NCBI GenBank assembly: GCA_017305555.1
Contig: JAFKKM010000060.1
Location: 1 to 32,895, forward strand
From: Hyphomicrobiales bacterium
Lineage (GTDB): Bacteria; Pseudomonadota; Alphaproteobacteria; Rhizobiales; Xanthobacteraceae
Length of the DNA: 32,895 nt
Direction of reading: 5' to 3'
Shown here: piece by piece, positions 1 through 5,999 of the stretch
Numbering within the stretch: position 1 is the first letter of the stretch
Layout of the letters: the number at the start of each line of letters is the position of its first letter
Made by a program: the position numbers and the translations under genes
The notes under the pieces: model-generated
The model's input: only the letters and a program-made list of their open reading frames with translations
Database searches by the model: none
What the model was told of the DNA's origin: nothing

Positions 1-6
1 AGCACA

Positions 7-405
7 ATGGCCGAGTCGTGGGTCGGAGCATTCTCCGGGCTGTCTGACGGCGACGACGTGGCGGAATACCTCACGGGCACCGTTTGGGCAAACCTGGCAA
101 CAGCTATCGACGCCCTCACCGCGCCCGGCGCGACGACGAAATCTGACGGCGGCGAAGTTATTACTGCCGAGCAAATGGACGCCATCGAGAAGGCGGCAGT
201 CGCAGGGCGACCACTGACAGACCCCGACTGGAAGCAGGATCAAGCCGAGACGACGCGCATTCGCTTGTCAGACCCTTCATCCACCCGCAGCGACGTGACG
301 GTGAGCGAACTGAAAGAGTTTCTGGCCAGCAGAACCGGGCCTGGCACGTCATTTGACGCTGACGCCATCATGCTGCTCGACCAATTCGAGATCAGGAGGA
401 AGTGA
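7..405 (+). CDS. Hypothetical protein of the integrated element (possibly 5' incomplete)
   Basis: I do not recognise this 132-residue acidic protein. The reading frame is open from the first base of the window, so the ATG at 7 may be internal to a longer gene; only six bases precede it and no ribosome binding site can be judged. The C-terminal third (about residues 98-132) looks helical, and no transmembrane segment is seen. It is the first visible member of the array of overlapping island genes. Its stop codon overlaps the start of the next gene (TGATG), implying translational coupling. Real coding status is supported by that overlap and by the ribosome binding site of the next gene lying inside it. 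Confidence 0.6.
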   Translation: MAESWVGAFSGLSDGDDVAEYLTGTVWANLATAIDALTAPGATTKSDGGEVITAEQMDAIEKAAVAGRPLTDPDWKQDQAETTRIRLSDPSSTRSDVTVSELKEFLASRTGPGTSFDADAIMLLDQFEIRRK

Positions 406-809
406 TGGCGAAAACGACCATCAGTCTCGATATCCCGAAGTCGGCCGCAGAACGTGCAGCGCGAAGCGTCCTGTTTGACATTCTCGGGCAGTATCGTGTC
501 GGGGATATCAACCACGAACAGGCCGCTGAGGCCATCGAACATTGGCGCACGTCGGTTAACGCCTCTCTCCAAAGCGAAGATGCGGTCGAGAGGGTGGCGC
601 GGATCATGGTGCGCACCGATCCGAACTACTGCATCTATCACATGCCCGGCGACACGCCTCGCGATTGGAAGGCAACGTCTGGCTACAGAGGTAAAACCTC
701 CGAACTGTCGGAGTCTGCGGCAGAGAGCGTTCGCGTTCGTGCCCGCGCCATCCTCGCCACCGGCCTTGTGCCCGACGAAGCGGCGATCAGGAAAGGTAGC
801 GATCAATGA
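405..809 (+). CDS. Hypothetical protein of the integrated element
   Basis: This is an unrecognised soluble protein of 134 residues. A GTG three bases upstream is also in frame, but the ATG at 405 is preferred because a strong AGGAGGA at 394-400 lies four bases before it. The N-terminus is a short basic strand (MAKTTISLDIPKS) followed by predicted helices, and a tail rich in Ala, Glu and Arg covers about residues 95-134. No catalytic motif is visible. Its stop overlaps the start of the HNH gene by four bases (ATGA). Position in the array suggests an early or accessory function, but nothing in the sequence names it. Confidence 0.6.
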   Translation: MAKTTISLDIPKSAAERAARSVLFDILGQYRVGDINHEQAAEAIEHWRTSVNASLQSEDAVERVARIMVRTDPNYCIYHMPGDTPRDWKATSGYRGKTSELSESAAESVRVRARAILATGLVPDEAAIRKGSDQ

Positions 810-1333
810 CTGAGTGGAAACCTGTCGGCTTTGGCTGGGGCGACCTTTACGAAGTGTGTAGAGATGGGCGCATCCGCCGGATTGGATCGACCAAAATCCT
901 CGGAGTTAAATCGCGAGGTTACGTGCGAGTGCATTTTTGCAGAAACAACGTCGCGCGAATCTATGCCGTCCACAAAGTGGTGGCCGACGCATTTCTTGGC
1001 CCGAAGCCAGCCGGCAAACCTTCGATAGACCATATAAACGGGGATAGAGCAGATAACAGAGTCGAAAACCTTCGATATTGCACGCCGCAGGAAAATAACA
1101 GTTTCACCATAGAGCGTGGCGCGAATGCTATCGGCACGAGACACGGCATGTCTGTCCTTACTCGTGAACAAGTCTCTTTTATTCGGCGGCTCAAGGCTGA
1201 GCGCGGTCGCTACTGGGGTGCAGAACAGATTGCCAAGCAGTTTGGTGTTAGTCGTTCAGCTATTGGCCGGGCCGTCAACGAGCGCAGCTATCACGATGTC
1301 GCCGCCGCCATTCGGTCGGGAGGCGGGGAATGA
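806..1333 (+). CDS. NUMOD4-HNH endonuclease with C-terminal helix-turn-helix
   Basis: This 175-residue protein has the layout of phage free-standing homing-type nucleases. An N-terminal NUMOD4-like segment (W4-K-P-V, then Y15-E-V and the GRIRR stretch at 21-25) is followed by an HNH_3 domain: H56 starts the run VHKVVADAFLGPKP, H76 sits in SIDHINGD, and N84/N88 lie in ADNRVENLRY, ending at PQENN (94-98). Residues 118-165 form a DNA-binding helix-turn-helix (EQIAKQFGVSRSAIGRAV). The family cuts double-stranded DNA with a single metal ion, and all key His/Asn residues are present. It overlaps both neighbours by four bases, so it is integrated into the array rather than interrupting a gene. It could be a homing endonuclease or an element-encoded nuclease used in packaging or defence. 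Confidence 0.88.
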   Translation: MTEWKPVGFGWGDLYEVCRDGRIRRIGSTKILGVKSRGYVRVHFCRNNVARIYAVHKVVADAFLGPKPAGKPSIDHINGDRADNRVENLRYCTPQENNSFTIERGANAIGTRHGMSVLTREQVSFIRRLKAERGRYWGAEQIAKQFGVSRSAIGRAVNERSYHDVAAAIRSGGGE

Positions 1334-1575
1334 AGCTGACAGAGGCGCAGCGGAAACTATCCGATCTTGAATTACTAGATAGCGACTTCAGGTCCGACTC
1401 TCCCGAGCGGGCTGCACAGGAACGACTCGCAAAAAATTTGGCGGAAGCTGCGGGCTGGAAGGCTGTCGGATCAACCTACCGGCATCCTACGCGCGGGTAT
1501 TATCTCATGAGAGAAATGGATGGCTGGACCGATTTGTGCGGCAATGAGGGGATCACCCCCGCCGAAGGGAAATAA
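1330..1575 (+). CDS. Small hypothetical protein of the integrated element
   Basis: This 81-residue protein is unrecognised. The ATG at 1330 overlaps the HNH stop (ATGA), and GGGAGG at 1318-1323 is well placed before it. The N-terminal half is charged and helical (LTEAQRKLSDLELL), and the C-terminal half carries aromatic residues (YRHPTRGYYLMREMDGW), giving the look of a small globular protein. No signal peptide or membrane segment is seen. The compact spacing to both neighbours is the main support for it being real. Confidence 0.55.
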   Translation: MKLTEAQRKLSDLELLDSDFRSDSPERAAQERLAKNLAEAAGWKAVGSTYRHPTRGYYLMREMDGWTDLCGNEGITPAEGK

Positions 1576-1576
1576 C

Positions 1577-1852
1577 ATGCTGGGTGCTTTCGCAGGAATG
1601 ACGGTTCAGATTGTTGACGCGCAACAGCAGCGGCGGACGATCCGCGATGTTAAAGGCCCATGGGAGCGTCCGAAAGTCCCGAGCAAAGCATCGGGGCGCA
1701 AGGGAACGCGACGACAGTTCAAGCGGCAACATCCACCCGGCCACATCTTGCTCTATCGCGAGCCGATTGATGTGCTCGTTATTCATGGTCGAACCATCAT
1801 CGCCACGCCGATGCAGGCGGACACCCTACGGAGCCGCACCAATGAGCGATGA
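1577..1852 (+). CDS. Small basic hypothetical protein of the integrated element
   Basis: This 91-residue protein is rich in Arg, Lys and Gln in its middle part (residues 15-52), then has a more hydrophobic strand-like segment (about 55-75, HILLYREPIDVLVIHGRTII). The frame is open further upstream, but the ATG at 1577 is chosen because AAGGGA at 1565-1570 lies six bases before it and the previous gene stops at 1575. It overlaps the next gene by 11 bases. The basic region could bind nucleic acid, but that is only a guess; no family is recognised. Confidence 0.5.
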   Translation: MLGAFAGMTVQIVDAQQQRRTIRDVKGPWERPKVPSKASGRKGTRRQFKRQHPPGHILLYREPIDVLVIHGRTIIATPMQADTLRSRTNER

Positions 1853-2240
1853 CCTAGTGACACAAATCAAGGAACGGCGGCTGCATCATATGTATCCGCA
1901 CCATCTCGACGAACTGCTCGACGAAGCCGCTACCGCGTTCTCGGAAGCCCGAGTCGTGATCGAGAGGCTAAACGCCCAAGTCGATGAAGCCTTGCGCTCA
2001 TGTCTTGCCGAGCGCGAAGGCCGGCTGAAAGCAGAAACGGCAATATCCACCCTCCGCGCCCGTGTCCGGGAAGTCGTGGGGCCGTTTGCGGCGTGGATCG
2101 AGGCTGTCGATGTAGACCCGTCCGTTGAATTTCCTGATCACGCCTCGATTGAACTCACGCAGCCCGGCGCCGAACCTCCCGTTAGGATAACAGGTGTTGA
2201 TTTCCGCGCCGCCCGCCAACTGAATGAGGATTTGAAGTGA
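1842..2240 (+). CDS. Hypothetical coiled-coil protein of the integrated element
   Basis: This is an unrecognised protein of 132 residues. Residues about 20-80 form a long, highly charged helical stretch (Glu, Arg, Ala and Leu rich) consistent with a coiled coil, followed by a segment with Trp and Asp (about 80-110) and a polar C-terminus. The start at ATG 1842 is supported by GGAG at 1830-1833, eight bases upstream; the longer open frame upstream of it duplicates the previous gene in another frame. It is coupled to both neighbours: an 11-base overlap in front and a GTGA overlap behind. Phage genomes commonly encode small coiled-coil proteins, but a specific role cannot be given. Confidence 0.55.
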   Translation: MSDDLVTQIKERRLHHMYPHHLDELLDEAATAFSEARVVIERLNAQVDEALRSCLAEREGRLKAETAISTLRARVREVVGPFAAWIEAVDVDPSVEFPDHASIELTQPGAEPPVRITGVDFRAARQLNEDLK

Positions 2241-2548
2241 GCAACGTAACAGATTTCCCGGCTCGCGATCTGATCGATGAAATGACCGGCCCCGAACAGC
2301 GCGGTAATGCTGTCATCATTGACGGGCGCCTCGTGCCAAACCTAACTATGCGTGATCGTGGGTCGGAGATCGAATTCGTTCTGGACGGCCGGTTCTCATA
2401 CTCATTTCCGCGCGATATTGCGTGGCTGGCTGCATCATTCGCGTTCTGCTCCATGGCCGTCGGCGCTGGCTTTGCCCATCCATCTGCCATGCACTTCACA
2501 CAGCGCGCGTTTGCCCCGGAGTGCGTGAAACTTGGAGCGCTGCCATGA
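2237..2548 (+). CDS. Hypothetical protein with one hydrophobic segment (GTG start)
   Basis: This 103-residue protein is unrecognised. The GTG at 2237 overlaps the previous stop (GTGA) and is preceded by GAGGA at 2226-2230 with six-base spacing, which decides the start. The first 55 residues are polar. Residues about 61-80 (IAWLAASFAFCSMAVGAGFA) are hydrophobic enough for a membrane helix, though an amphipathic buried helix is also possible, followed by a short tail with His and Cys. If membrane-bound it would be a small single-pass protein. It overlaps the next gene by four bases. Confidence 0.5.
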   Translation: MSNVTDFPARDLIDEMTGPEQRGNAVIIDGRLVPNLTMRDRGSEIEFVLDGRFSYSFPRDIAWLAASFAFCSMAVGAGFAHPSAMHFTQRAFAPECVKLGALP

Positions 2549-2838
2549 CCCTCCTCCCAACACCGCTGGAAGAAGCGGCGAAGGCGATGCACAGCACTGA
2601 GCCGTGGTCATCTTTTTGGTCAACTGACGACGCGCGGCTACTAGCCAACGCCGCGATCACGGCCTACCTCGCACAGGCAGAAAAAGAAGGTTGGGTGTTG
2701 GTGCCACGCGATCCTTCTCCGAACATGCGTTTTGCTGGTGCCGTTTACTTGCTATCGCAGAAACGGTTTGTGACCGCCAGCGACATGTGGCCGACATGGA
2801 AGGTAATGCTCGCAGCAGCGCAGAACGGGGGTGAGTGA
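2545..2838 (+). CDS. Small phage-type protein with GWVLVPRDPSPNM motif
   Basis: This 97-residue protein has the arrangement seen in many uncharacterised small phage proteins: a helical first half (LEEAAKAMH, LLANAAITAYLAQAEKE), the segment GWVLVPRDPSPNM at about 50-62, and a C-terminal WKVMLAAAQ stretch. The motif is frequent in prophage proteins of unknown function. The ATG at 2545 overlaps the previous stop by four bases, and GGAG at 2533-2536 is eight bases upstream; upstream in-frame codons belong to the shadow of the previous gene. No enzymatic residues are apparent. Confidence 0.6.
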   Translation: MTLLPTPLEEAAKAMHSTEPWSSFWSTDDARLLANAAITAYLAQAEKEGWVLVPRDPSPNMRFAGAVYLLSQKRFVTASDMWPTWKVMLAAAQNGGE

Positions 2839-3032
2839 TGCAGCCCGACGAACTGATTTCCGAATACCGCGACGCCTATATCGCCGCAAACGGGAAGGAG
2901 CCGCCACCAATTCACTACTTCAACGGGTGGTTCATTTTCGAGTATGGCCGCGTTCCAATCAGGTACCGGAAACGACCTTTCGAAATGATGCGAGATCGAT
3001 TGCGCGCGAGGTTTACCGATGCAAGTAACTGA
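2838..3032 (+). CDS. Very small hypothetical protein of the integrated element
   Basis: This is an unrecognised protein of 64 residues, rich in aromatic and basic residues (HYFNGWFIFEYGRVPIRYRK, about 27-46). The ATG at 2838 overlaps the previous stop (TGATG) and follows a purine-rich run, so translational reinitiation is likely. A second frame is open over nearly the same bases (2831-3028), but only this one has a start coupled to the upstream stop and a sensible composition. It overlaps the next gene by 14 bases. Confidence 0.45.
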   Translation: MQPDELISEYRDAYIAANGKEPPPIHYFNGWFIFEYGRVPIRYRKRPFEMMRDRLRARFTDASN

Positions 3033-3381
3033 CGCAATGGTCGCGAAGGCGGCAGAGTCGGATGCCGCATTCGACGGGCGGACATGGCTTGCCATGCCGA
3101 AGTCGGAACGCGAGCGATACATGGAGCGGTCGCGACGTTCTCTCACCGCCGCGCTGGCAGAGATGTGGAGGCGAGTGAACACTAAGACATACCGGGAAGG
3201 CTTTGGCGCACGGCTAGCCGGCAGACAGATCCACGAGAATCCTTACGCCACTTTCACCGTTGCACATTCGAACTGGCAGTCTGGATGGGTCGATCAGAAC
3301 CACCACCTAACCGGGCGCGATGTAGCACTCGAAAGCATCGGCTGGTTTGGCCGCCCCTCCCACGGTGCTGCCGATGAGTAG
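3019..3381 (+). CDS. Small phage-type protein with C-terminal Rmf/CrpP-like domain
   Basis: This 120-residue protein has two parts. Residues 1-50 resemble a common small phage module (VTDAMVAKAAES, then an Arg-rich helix ending in LTAALAEMW). Residues about 58-92 match the ribosome modulation factor/CrpP pattern: G61, G68, N74-P75-Y76, then W86 and G89-W90. In E. coli Rmf the corresponding positions read GY, AG, CPY and W-LGGW. Rmf binds ribosomes and promotes 100S dimers; CrpP-like relatives are often plasmid- or phage-borne and of disputed function. A role in acting on host ribosomes is inference. The start at 3019 has GCGAGG seven bases upstream. The protein overlaps both neighbours. Confidence 0.65.
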   Translation: MQVTDAMVAKAAESDAAFDGRTWLAMPKSERERYMERSRRSLTAALAEMWRRVNTKTYREGFGARLAGRQIHENPYATFTVAHSNWQSGWVDQNHHLTGRDVALESIGWFGRPSHGAADE

Positions 3382-3697
3382 GACGGGGACAGATCGCGAC
3401 AATGACCCGGTGACGCTTGCCGACGCCGCGACACACTTCGGCTTGTCGAAGGGTGTATTGAAGGCAGACGGCCTGCGAGGCAGGCTCGCAATGTACAAGC
3501 TCGGACGCCAATACTATACGACGCCGAATGCAGTCAGGGAATGGGTTGAACGATGCCGCGTCGAGCGTCAGGACCGCGTCTCTATCTCGATAAAAAGAGA
3601 CGACAATGGGCCATCCGCGACGGATCGAATTTCATCCGCACAGGATGCGCTGAGGCGCAGCTTGAATGGGCTGAAAAGCTCCTCGCGAAGTACATAG
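3374..3697 (+). CDS. Excisionase-like helix-turn-helix DNA-binding protein
   Basis: This is a 107-residue protein whose first 60 residues contain a MerR/excisionase-type winged helix: PVTLADAATHFGLSKGVLKA, then GRLAMYKLGRQYYTTPNAVREWVERC. Such proteins sit directly before phage integrases and bias recombination toward excision or regulate the integrase gene. The ATG at 3374 overlaps the preceding stop by eight bases; its ribosome binding site is weak. The last 48 codons overlap the integrase start in another frame, an unusually long 145-base overlap, and this tail is Ser/Arg-rich and probably unstructured. Direct adjacency to the integrase is the main functional argument. Confidence 0.72.
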   Translation: MSRTGTDRDNDPVTLADAATHFGLSKGVLKADGLRGRLAMYKLGRQYYTTPNAVREWVERCRVERQDRVSISIKRDDNGPSATDRISSAQDALRRSLNGLKSSSRST

Positions 3698-4545
3698 CAG
3701 CCAAGTATGTCCCGGCGAAATCGGATGATCCGCCTATCGCCGATATCCTGCTGTTCTATTTGAAGGACAAGGTTCCTGAGATGAAGTCCCGCTCGGCAAA
3801 ATACAACATCTCGAACCTTGCCGGGTTTTGGGGCGACAAGACGCTTGCCGACGTGACCTCAGCGAATTGCAAGGTCTACGCGAAAGGCCGCACGCAATCG
3901 GCGGCGCGGTCCGACCTCGAAAAGCTACAGTCTGCGATTCGGCACTGGCACAAGGAACGGTCCGCCCTCGCCGTGATTCCGACCGTCTGGAAGCCCCCGC
4001 CACCGGAACCGCGCGAGCGCTGGTTGACGGTCAATGAAGCGGCTCGATTGGTGAAGGCATCGAAGCGCGCCGAACATCTGAAACGCTTCGTCCTGCTCGG
4101 GTTGTACACAGGATCTAGAGCCGGGGTGCTGCGGGCGCTGGAATGGTCATGGATCGACCTTGAGGCCGGGACCATGCGCCGGAGGCCCAAGGGAGCCACA
4201 GAGACGGCCAACAAGCGCACCCCGCCGATCAGGCTACCCCGGAAACTCAAGCACTTCCTGCGCCGCTGGAAGGCGGCCGATGATGGCAAGTGCCGGTACG
4301 TCGTCCATTACAACGGACAGCCGATTTTGCGCGACCCATGGCGGTCATGGAAAGAGGCTTGCAAGGCGGCGGGGCTGGTCGGCGTTCACCCACACGTTCT
4401 CCGGCACACGCGGGCGACGTGGATGGTGCAACGTGGGGTTCCACCTTGGCAGGCGGCCGGGTATCTCGGGATGACGGTGCGCGTTCTAGAGGCTACATAC
4501 GGTCACCACAGTCCCGATTGGCAGGCCGATGCCGCCGATATATAA
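3553..4545 (+). CDS. int: Tyrosine recombinase / phage-type integrase
   Basis: This 330-residue site-specific recombinase would insert and excise the element. Residues 1-50 form an N-terminal arm-binding-like region (GPRLYLDKKRRQWAIRDG), about 60-135 the core-binding SAM-like helices, and 155-330 the catalytic domain. R189 in YTGSRAG, H281 and R284 in HVLRHT, and nucleophile Y316 in EATYGHH are present, with K221 a likely beta-hairpin lysine. The usual His of the LGH motif is Met (LGM, 305-307), as in a subfamily common in rhizobial prophages. The gene is the last of the element and points at trmFO 21 bp downstream, as expected when the attachment site lies just past int. It begins inside the excisionase-like gene. 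Confidence 0.93.
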   Translation: MPRRASGPRLYLDKKRRQWAIRDGSNFIRTGCAEAQLEWAEKLLAKYIAAKYVPAKSDDPPIADILLFYLKDKVPEMKSRSAKYNISNLAGFWGDKTLADVTSANCKVYAKGRTQSAARSDLEKLQSAIRHWHKERSALAVIPTVWKPPPPEPRERWLTVNEAARLVKASKRAEHLKRFVLLGLYTGSRAGVLRALEWSWIDLEAGTMRRRPKGATETANKRTPPIRLPRKLKHFLRRWKAADDGKCRYVVHYNGQPILRDPWRSWKEACKAAGLVGVHPHVLRHTRATWMVQRGVPPWQAAGYLGMTVRVLEATYGHHSPDWQADAADI

Positions 4546-4566
4546 CCAAACCTGAGCCAAGGTGCG

Positions 4567-4615
4567 ATGAATACAGTACATATCATAGGTGGTGGGTTGG
4601 CGGGCTCGGAAGCCG
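4567..4615. other. Putative right attachment junction (attR) inside the 5' end of trmFO
   Basis: The first eleven trmFO codons (4567-4599) include AAT, ACA, GTA, CAT, ATA, GGT, GGT, GGG and TTG, which are AT-rich or rare here. From 4600 (GCG GGC TCG GAA GCC) onward the gene has the normal GC-ending usage of the chromosome. The integrase gene ends only 21 bp upstream. The simplest reading is that recombination took place in the conserved stretch encoding the FAD-binding GGGLAG motif (about 4588-4612) and that the element supplies a replacement start codon, ribosome binding site and first codons. The exact core cannot be fixed without the left junction. Confidence 0.45.
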
Positions 4616-5979
4616 CCTGGCAGATCGCCGAGGCCGGCGTTCCGGTCGTGCTGCACGAAATGCGCCCGGTGCGCACCACCGAGGCGCACCACACCGACGG
4701 CCTCGCCGAACTGGTCTGCTCCAATTCCTTCCGCTCCGACGATGCCGCCAACAACGCGGTCGGTCTGCTGCACGCCGAAATGCGCCGGCTGGGATCGCTG
4801 GTGATGCGGGCGGCCGACGCCAATCAGGTGCCCGCCGGCGGCGCGCTGGCGGTGGATCGCGACGGCTTTTCCGCCGCCGTCAGCACCGCGATCGCCGGCC
4901 ACCCCTTGATCGAGGTGGCGCGCGAGGAAGTCCCCGGGATTCCGCCCGCCGATTGGTCTAACGTCATCATCGCCACCGGGCCGCTGACCTCGGCTCCGCT
5001 CGCGGAAGCGGTCCGCAGCCTCACCGGGCAGGATTCTCTGGCCTTCTTCGATGCCATCGCGCCGATCGTGCATCGCGACTCTATCGATATGGAGAAGGCG
5101 TGGTTTCAATCGCGCTACGACAAGGTCGGCCCCGGCGGCAACGGCGCGGATTACATCAACTGTCCGCTGACCCGCGAGCAATATAACGCTTTCATCGATG
5201 CCCTGATCGACGGCGAAAAGGTCGACTTCAAGGACTGGGAGACCAACACGCCTTACTTTGACGGCTGCCTGCCGATCGAAGTGATGGCGAAGCGCGGACG
5301 CGAGACATTGCGCTATGGTCCGATGAAGCCGGTTGGCCTCACCGATCCCCGCAACCCGACTGTGAAGCCTTACGCCATCATCCAACTGCGTCAGGACAAC
5401 AAGCTTGGCACCCTCTACAATCTGGTCGGCTTCCAGACCAAGTTGAAGCACGGCGCACAGCTTCGGATTTTCCGCACGATTCCGGGCCTCGAGAACGCCG
5501 AATTCGCCCGGCTCGGCGGGCTGCATCGCAACACCTTCCTGAATTCCCCTAAGCTGCTCGACGATCAGTTGCGCCTGCACGCAGATCCGCGATTGCGCTT
5601 CGCTGGCCAGATCACCGGCTGCGAGGGCTATGTCGAATCCGCCAGCGTCGGGCTGATCGCCGGCCTTCTTGCCGCCGCCAATGCGCGCGGCCAGCAGCTC
5701 TCGCCGCCGCCGGCGACCACCGCGTTCGGCGCGCTGCTCAATCACATCACCGGCGGCCATATCGAGACGGTCGATGCCGGCCCGCGTTCGTTCCAGCCGA
5801 TGAACATCAACTTCGGCCTGTTCCCGCCGCTCGCCAACCCGCCGACCCGCAAGGCCGACGGCACGCGCCTGCGTGGCAACGAGAAGTCGATCGCCAAGAA
5901 GCAGGCGCTGAGCGCGCGCGCCCTCGCCGATCTTGATCGCTGGATTGCGGACCGCCTGCATCTGGCGCGTGCGGCCTGA
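4567..5979 (+). CDS. trmFO: Methylenetetrahydrofolate-tRNA-(uracil-5-)-methyltransferase TrmFO
   Basis: TrmFO is a cytosolic FAD enzyme that uses 5,10-methylenetetrahydrofolate to make m5U54 in the T-loop of tRNA. The 470-residue length fits the family. The N-terminal FAD motif [14 protein letters not shown] spans residues 5-18. C51 in [10 protein letters not shown] and C234 in [11 protein letters not shown] match the two functional cysteines known from Bacillus TrmFO. The C-terminal FAD region includes [23 protein letters not shown] at 4558-4563 precedes the ATG at 4567. The opening codons look foreign and are probably supplied by the adjacent element, so the native promoter may have been displaced and expression may depend on island transcription. 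The following kinase-like gene starts 20 bp downstream and is likely cotranscribed. Confidence 0.95.
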   Translation: MNTVHIIGGGLAGSEAAWQIAEAGVPVVLHEMRPVRTTEAHHTDGLAELVCSNSFRSDDAANNAVGLLHAEMRRLGSLVMRAADANQVPAGGALAVDRDGFSAAVSTAIAGHPLIEVAREEVPGIPPADWSNVIIATGPLTSAPLAEAVRSLTGQDSLAFFDAIAPIVHRDSIDMEKAWFQSRYDKVGPGGNGADYINCPLTREQYNAFIDALIDGEKVDFKDWETNTPYFDGCLPIEVMAKRGRETLRYGPMKPVGLTDPRNPTVKPYAIIQLRQDNKLGTLYNLVGFQTKLKHGAQLRIFRTIPGLENAEFARLGGLHRNTFLNSPKLLDDQLRLHADPRLRFAGQITGCEGYVESASVGLIAGLLAAANARGQQLSPPPATTAFGALLNHITGGHIETVDAGPRSFQPMNINFGLFPPLANPPTRKADGTRLRGNEKSIAKKQALSARALADLDRWIADRLHLARAA

Positions 5980-5999
5980 CTCTCGCCCGGACTTCGCTC

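Larger units (their letters stand above)
1..4600. mobile_element. Right end of an integrated prophage or genomic island (left end outside window)
   Basis: Ten small + strand genes and a tyrosine integrase form one tightly overlapping array ending 21 bp before trmFO. The mix of an HNH endonuclease, several phage-type small proteins, an excisionase-like protein and an integrase at the extreme end is typical of the integration end of temperate phages and integrative elements. By eye the DNA is less GC-rich than the rest of the window, with more AT-ending codons. No capsid, portal, tail, replication or conjugation gene is visible here, so phage versus island cannot be decided. The right boundary is placed inside the first trmFO codons, where codon usage changes abruptly. 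The left end is not in the window. Confidence 0.8.

Noticed and set aside
2831-3028. Alternative 65-codon frame almost coincident with the small gene at 2838
   Set aside because: Its composition is Arg-rich and it lacks the stop-start coupling that the 2838 frame has with its upstream neighbour.
4500-4620. tRNA gene as the integration target of the element
   Set aside because: No tRNA cloverleaf or 3' tRNA end was seen near the integrase; trmFO follows directly.
4486-5961. Long open frame (491 codons) on the - strand across trmFO
   Set aside because: It lies fully antisense to trmFO, whose motifs are clear. High-GC genes with GC-ending codons often leave the antisense frame open, and the product (Arg, Gly, Asp rich) matches no family.
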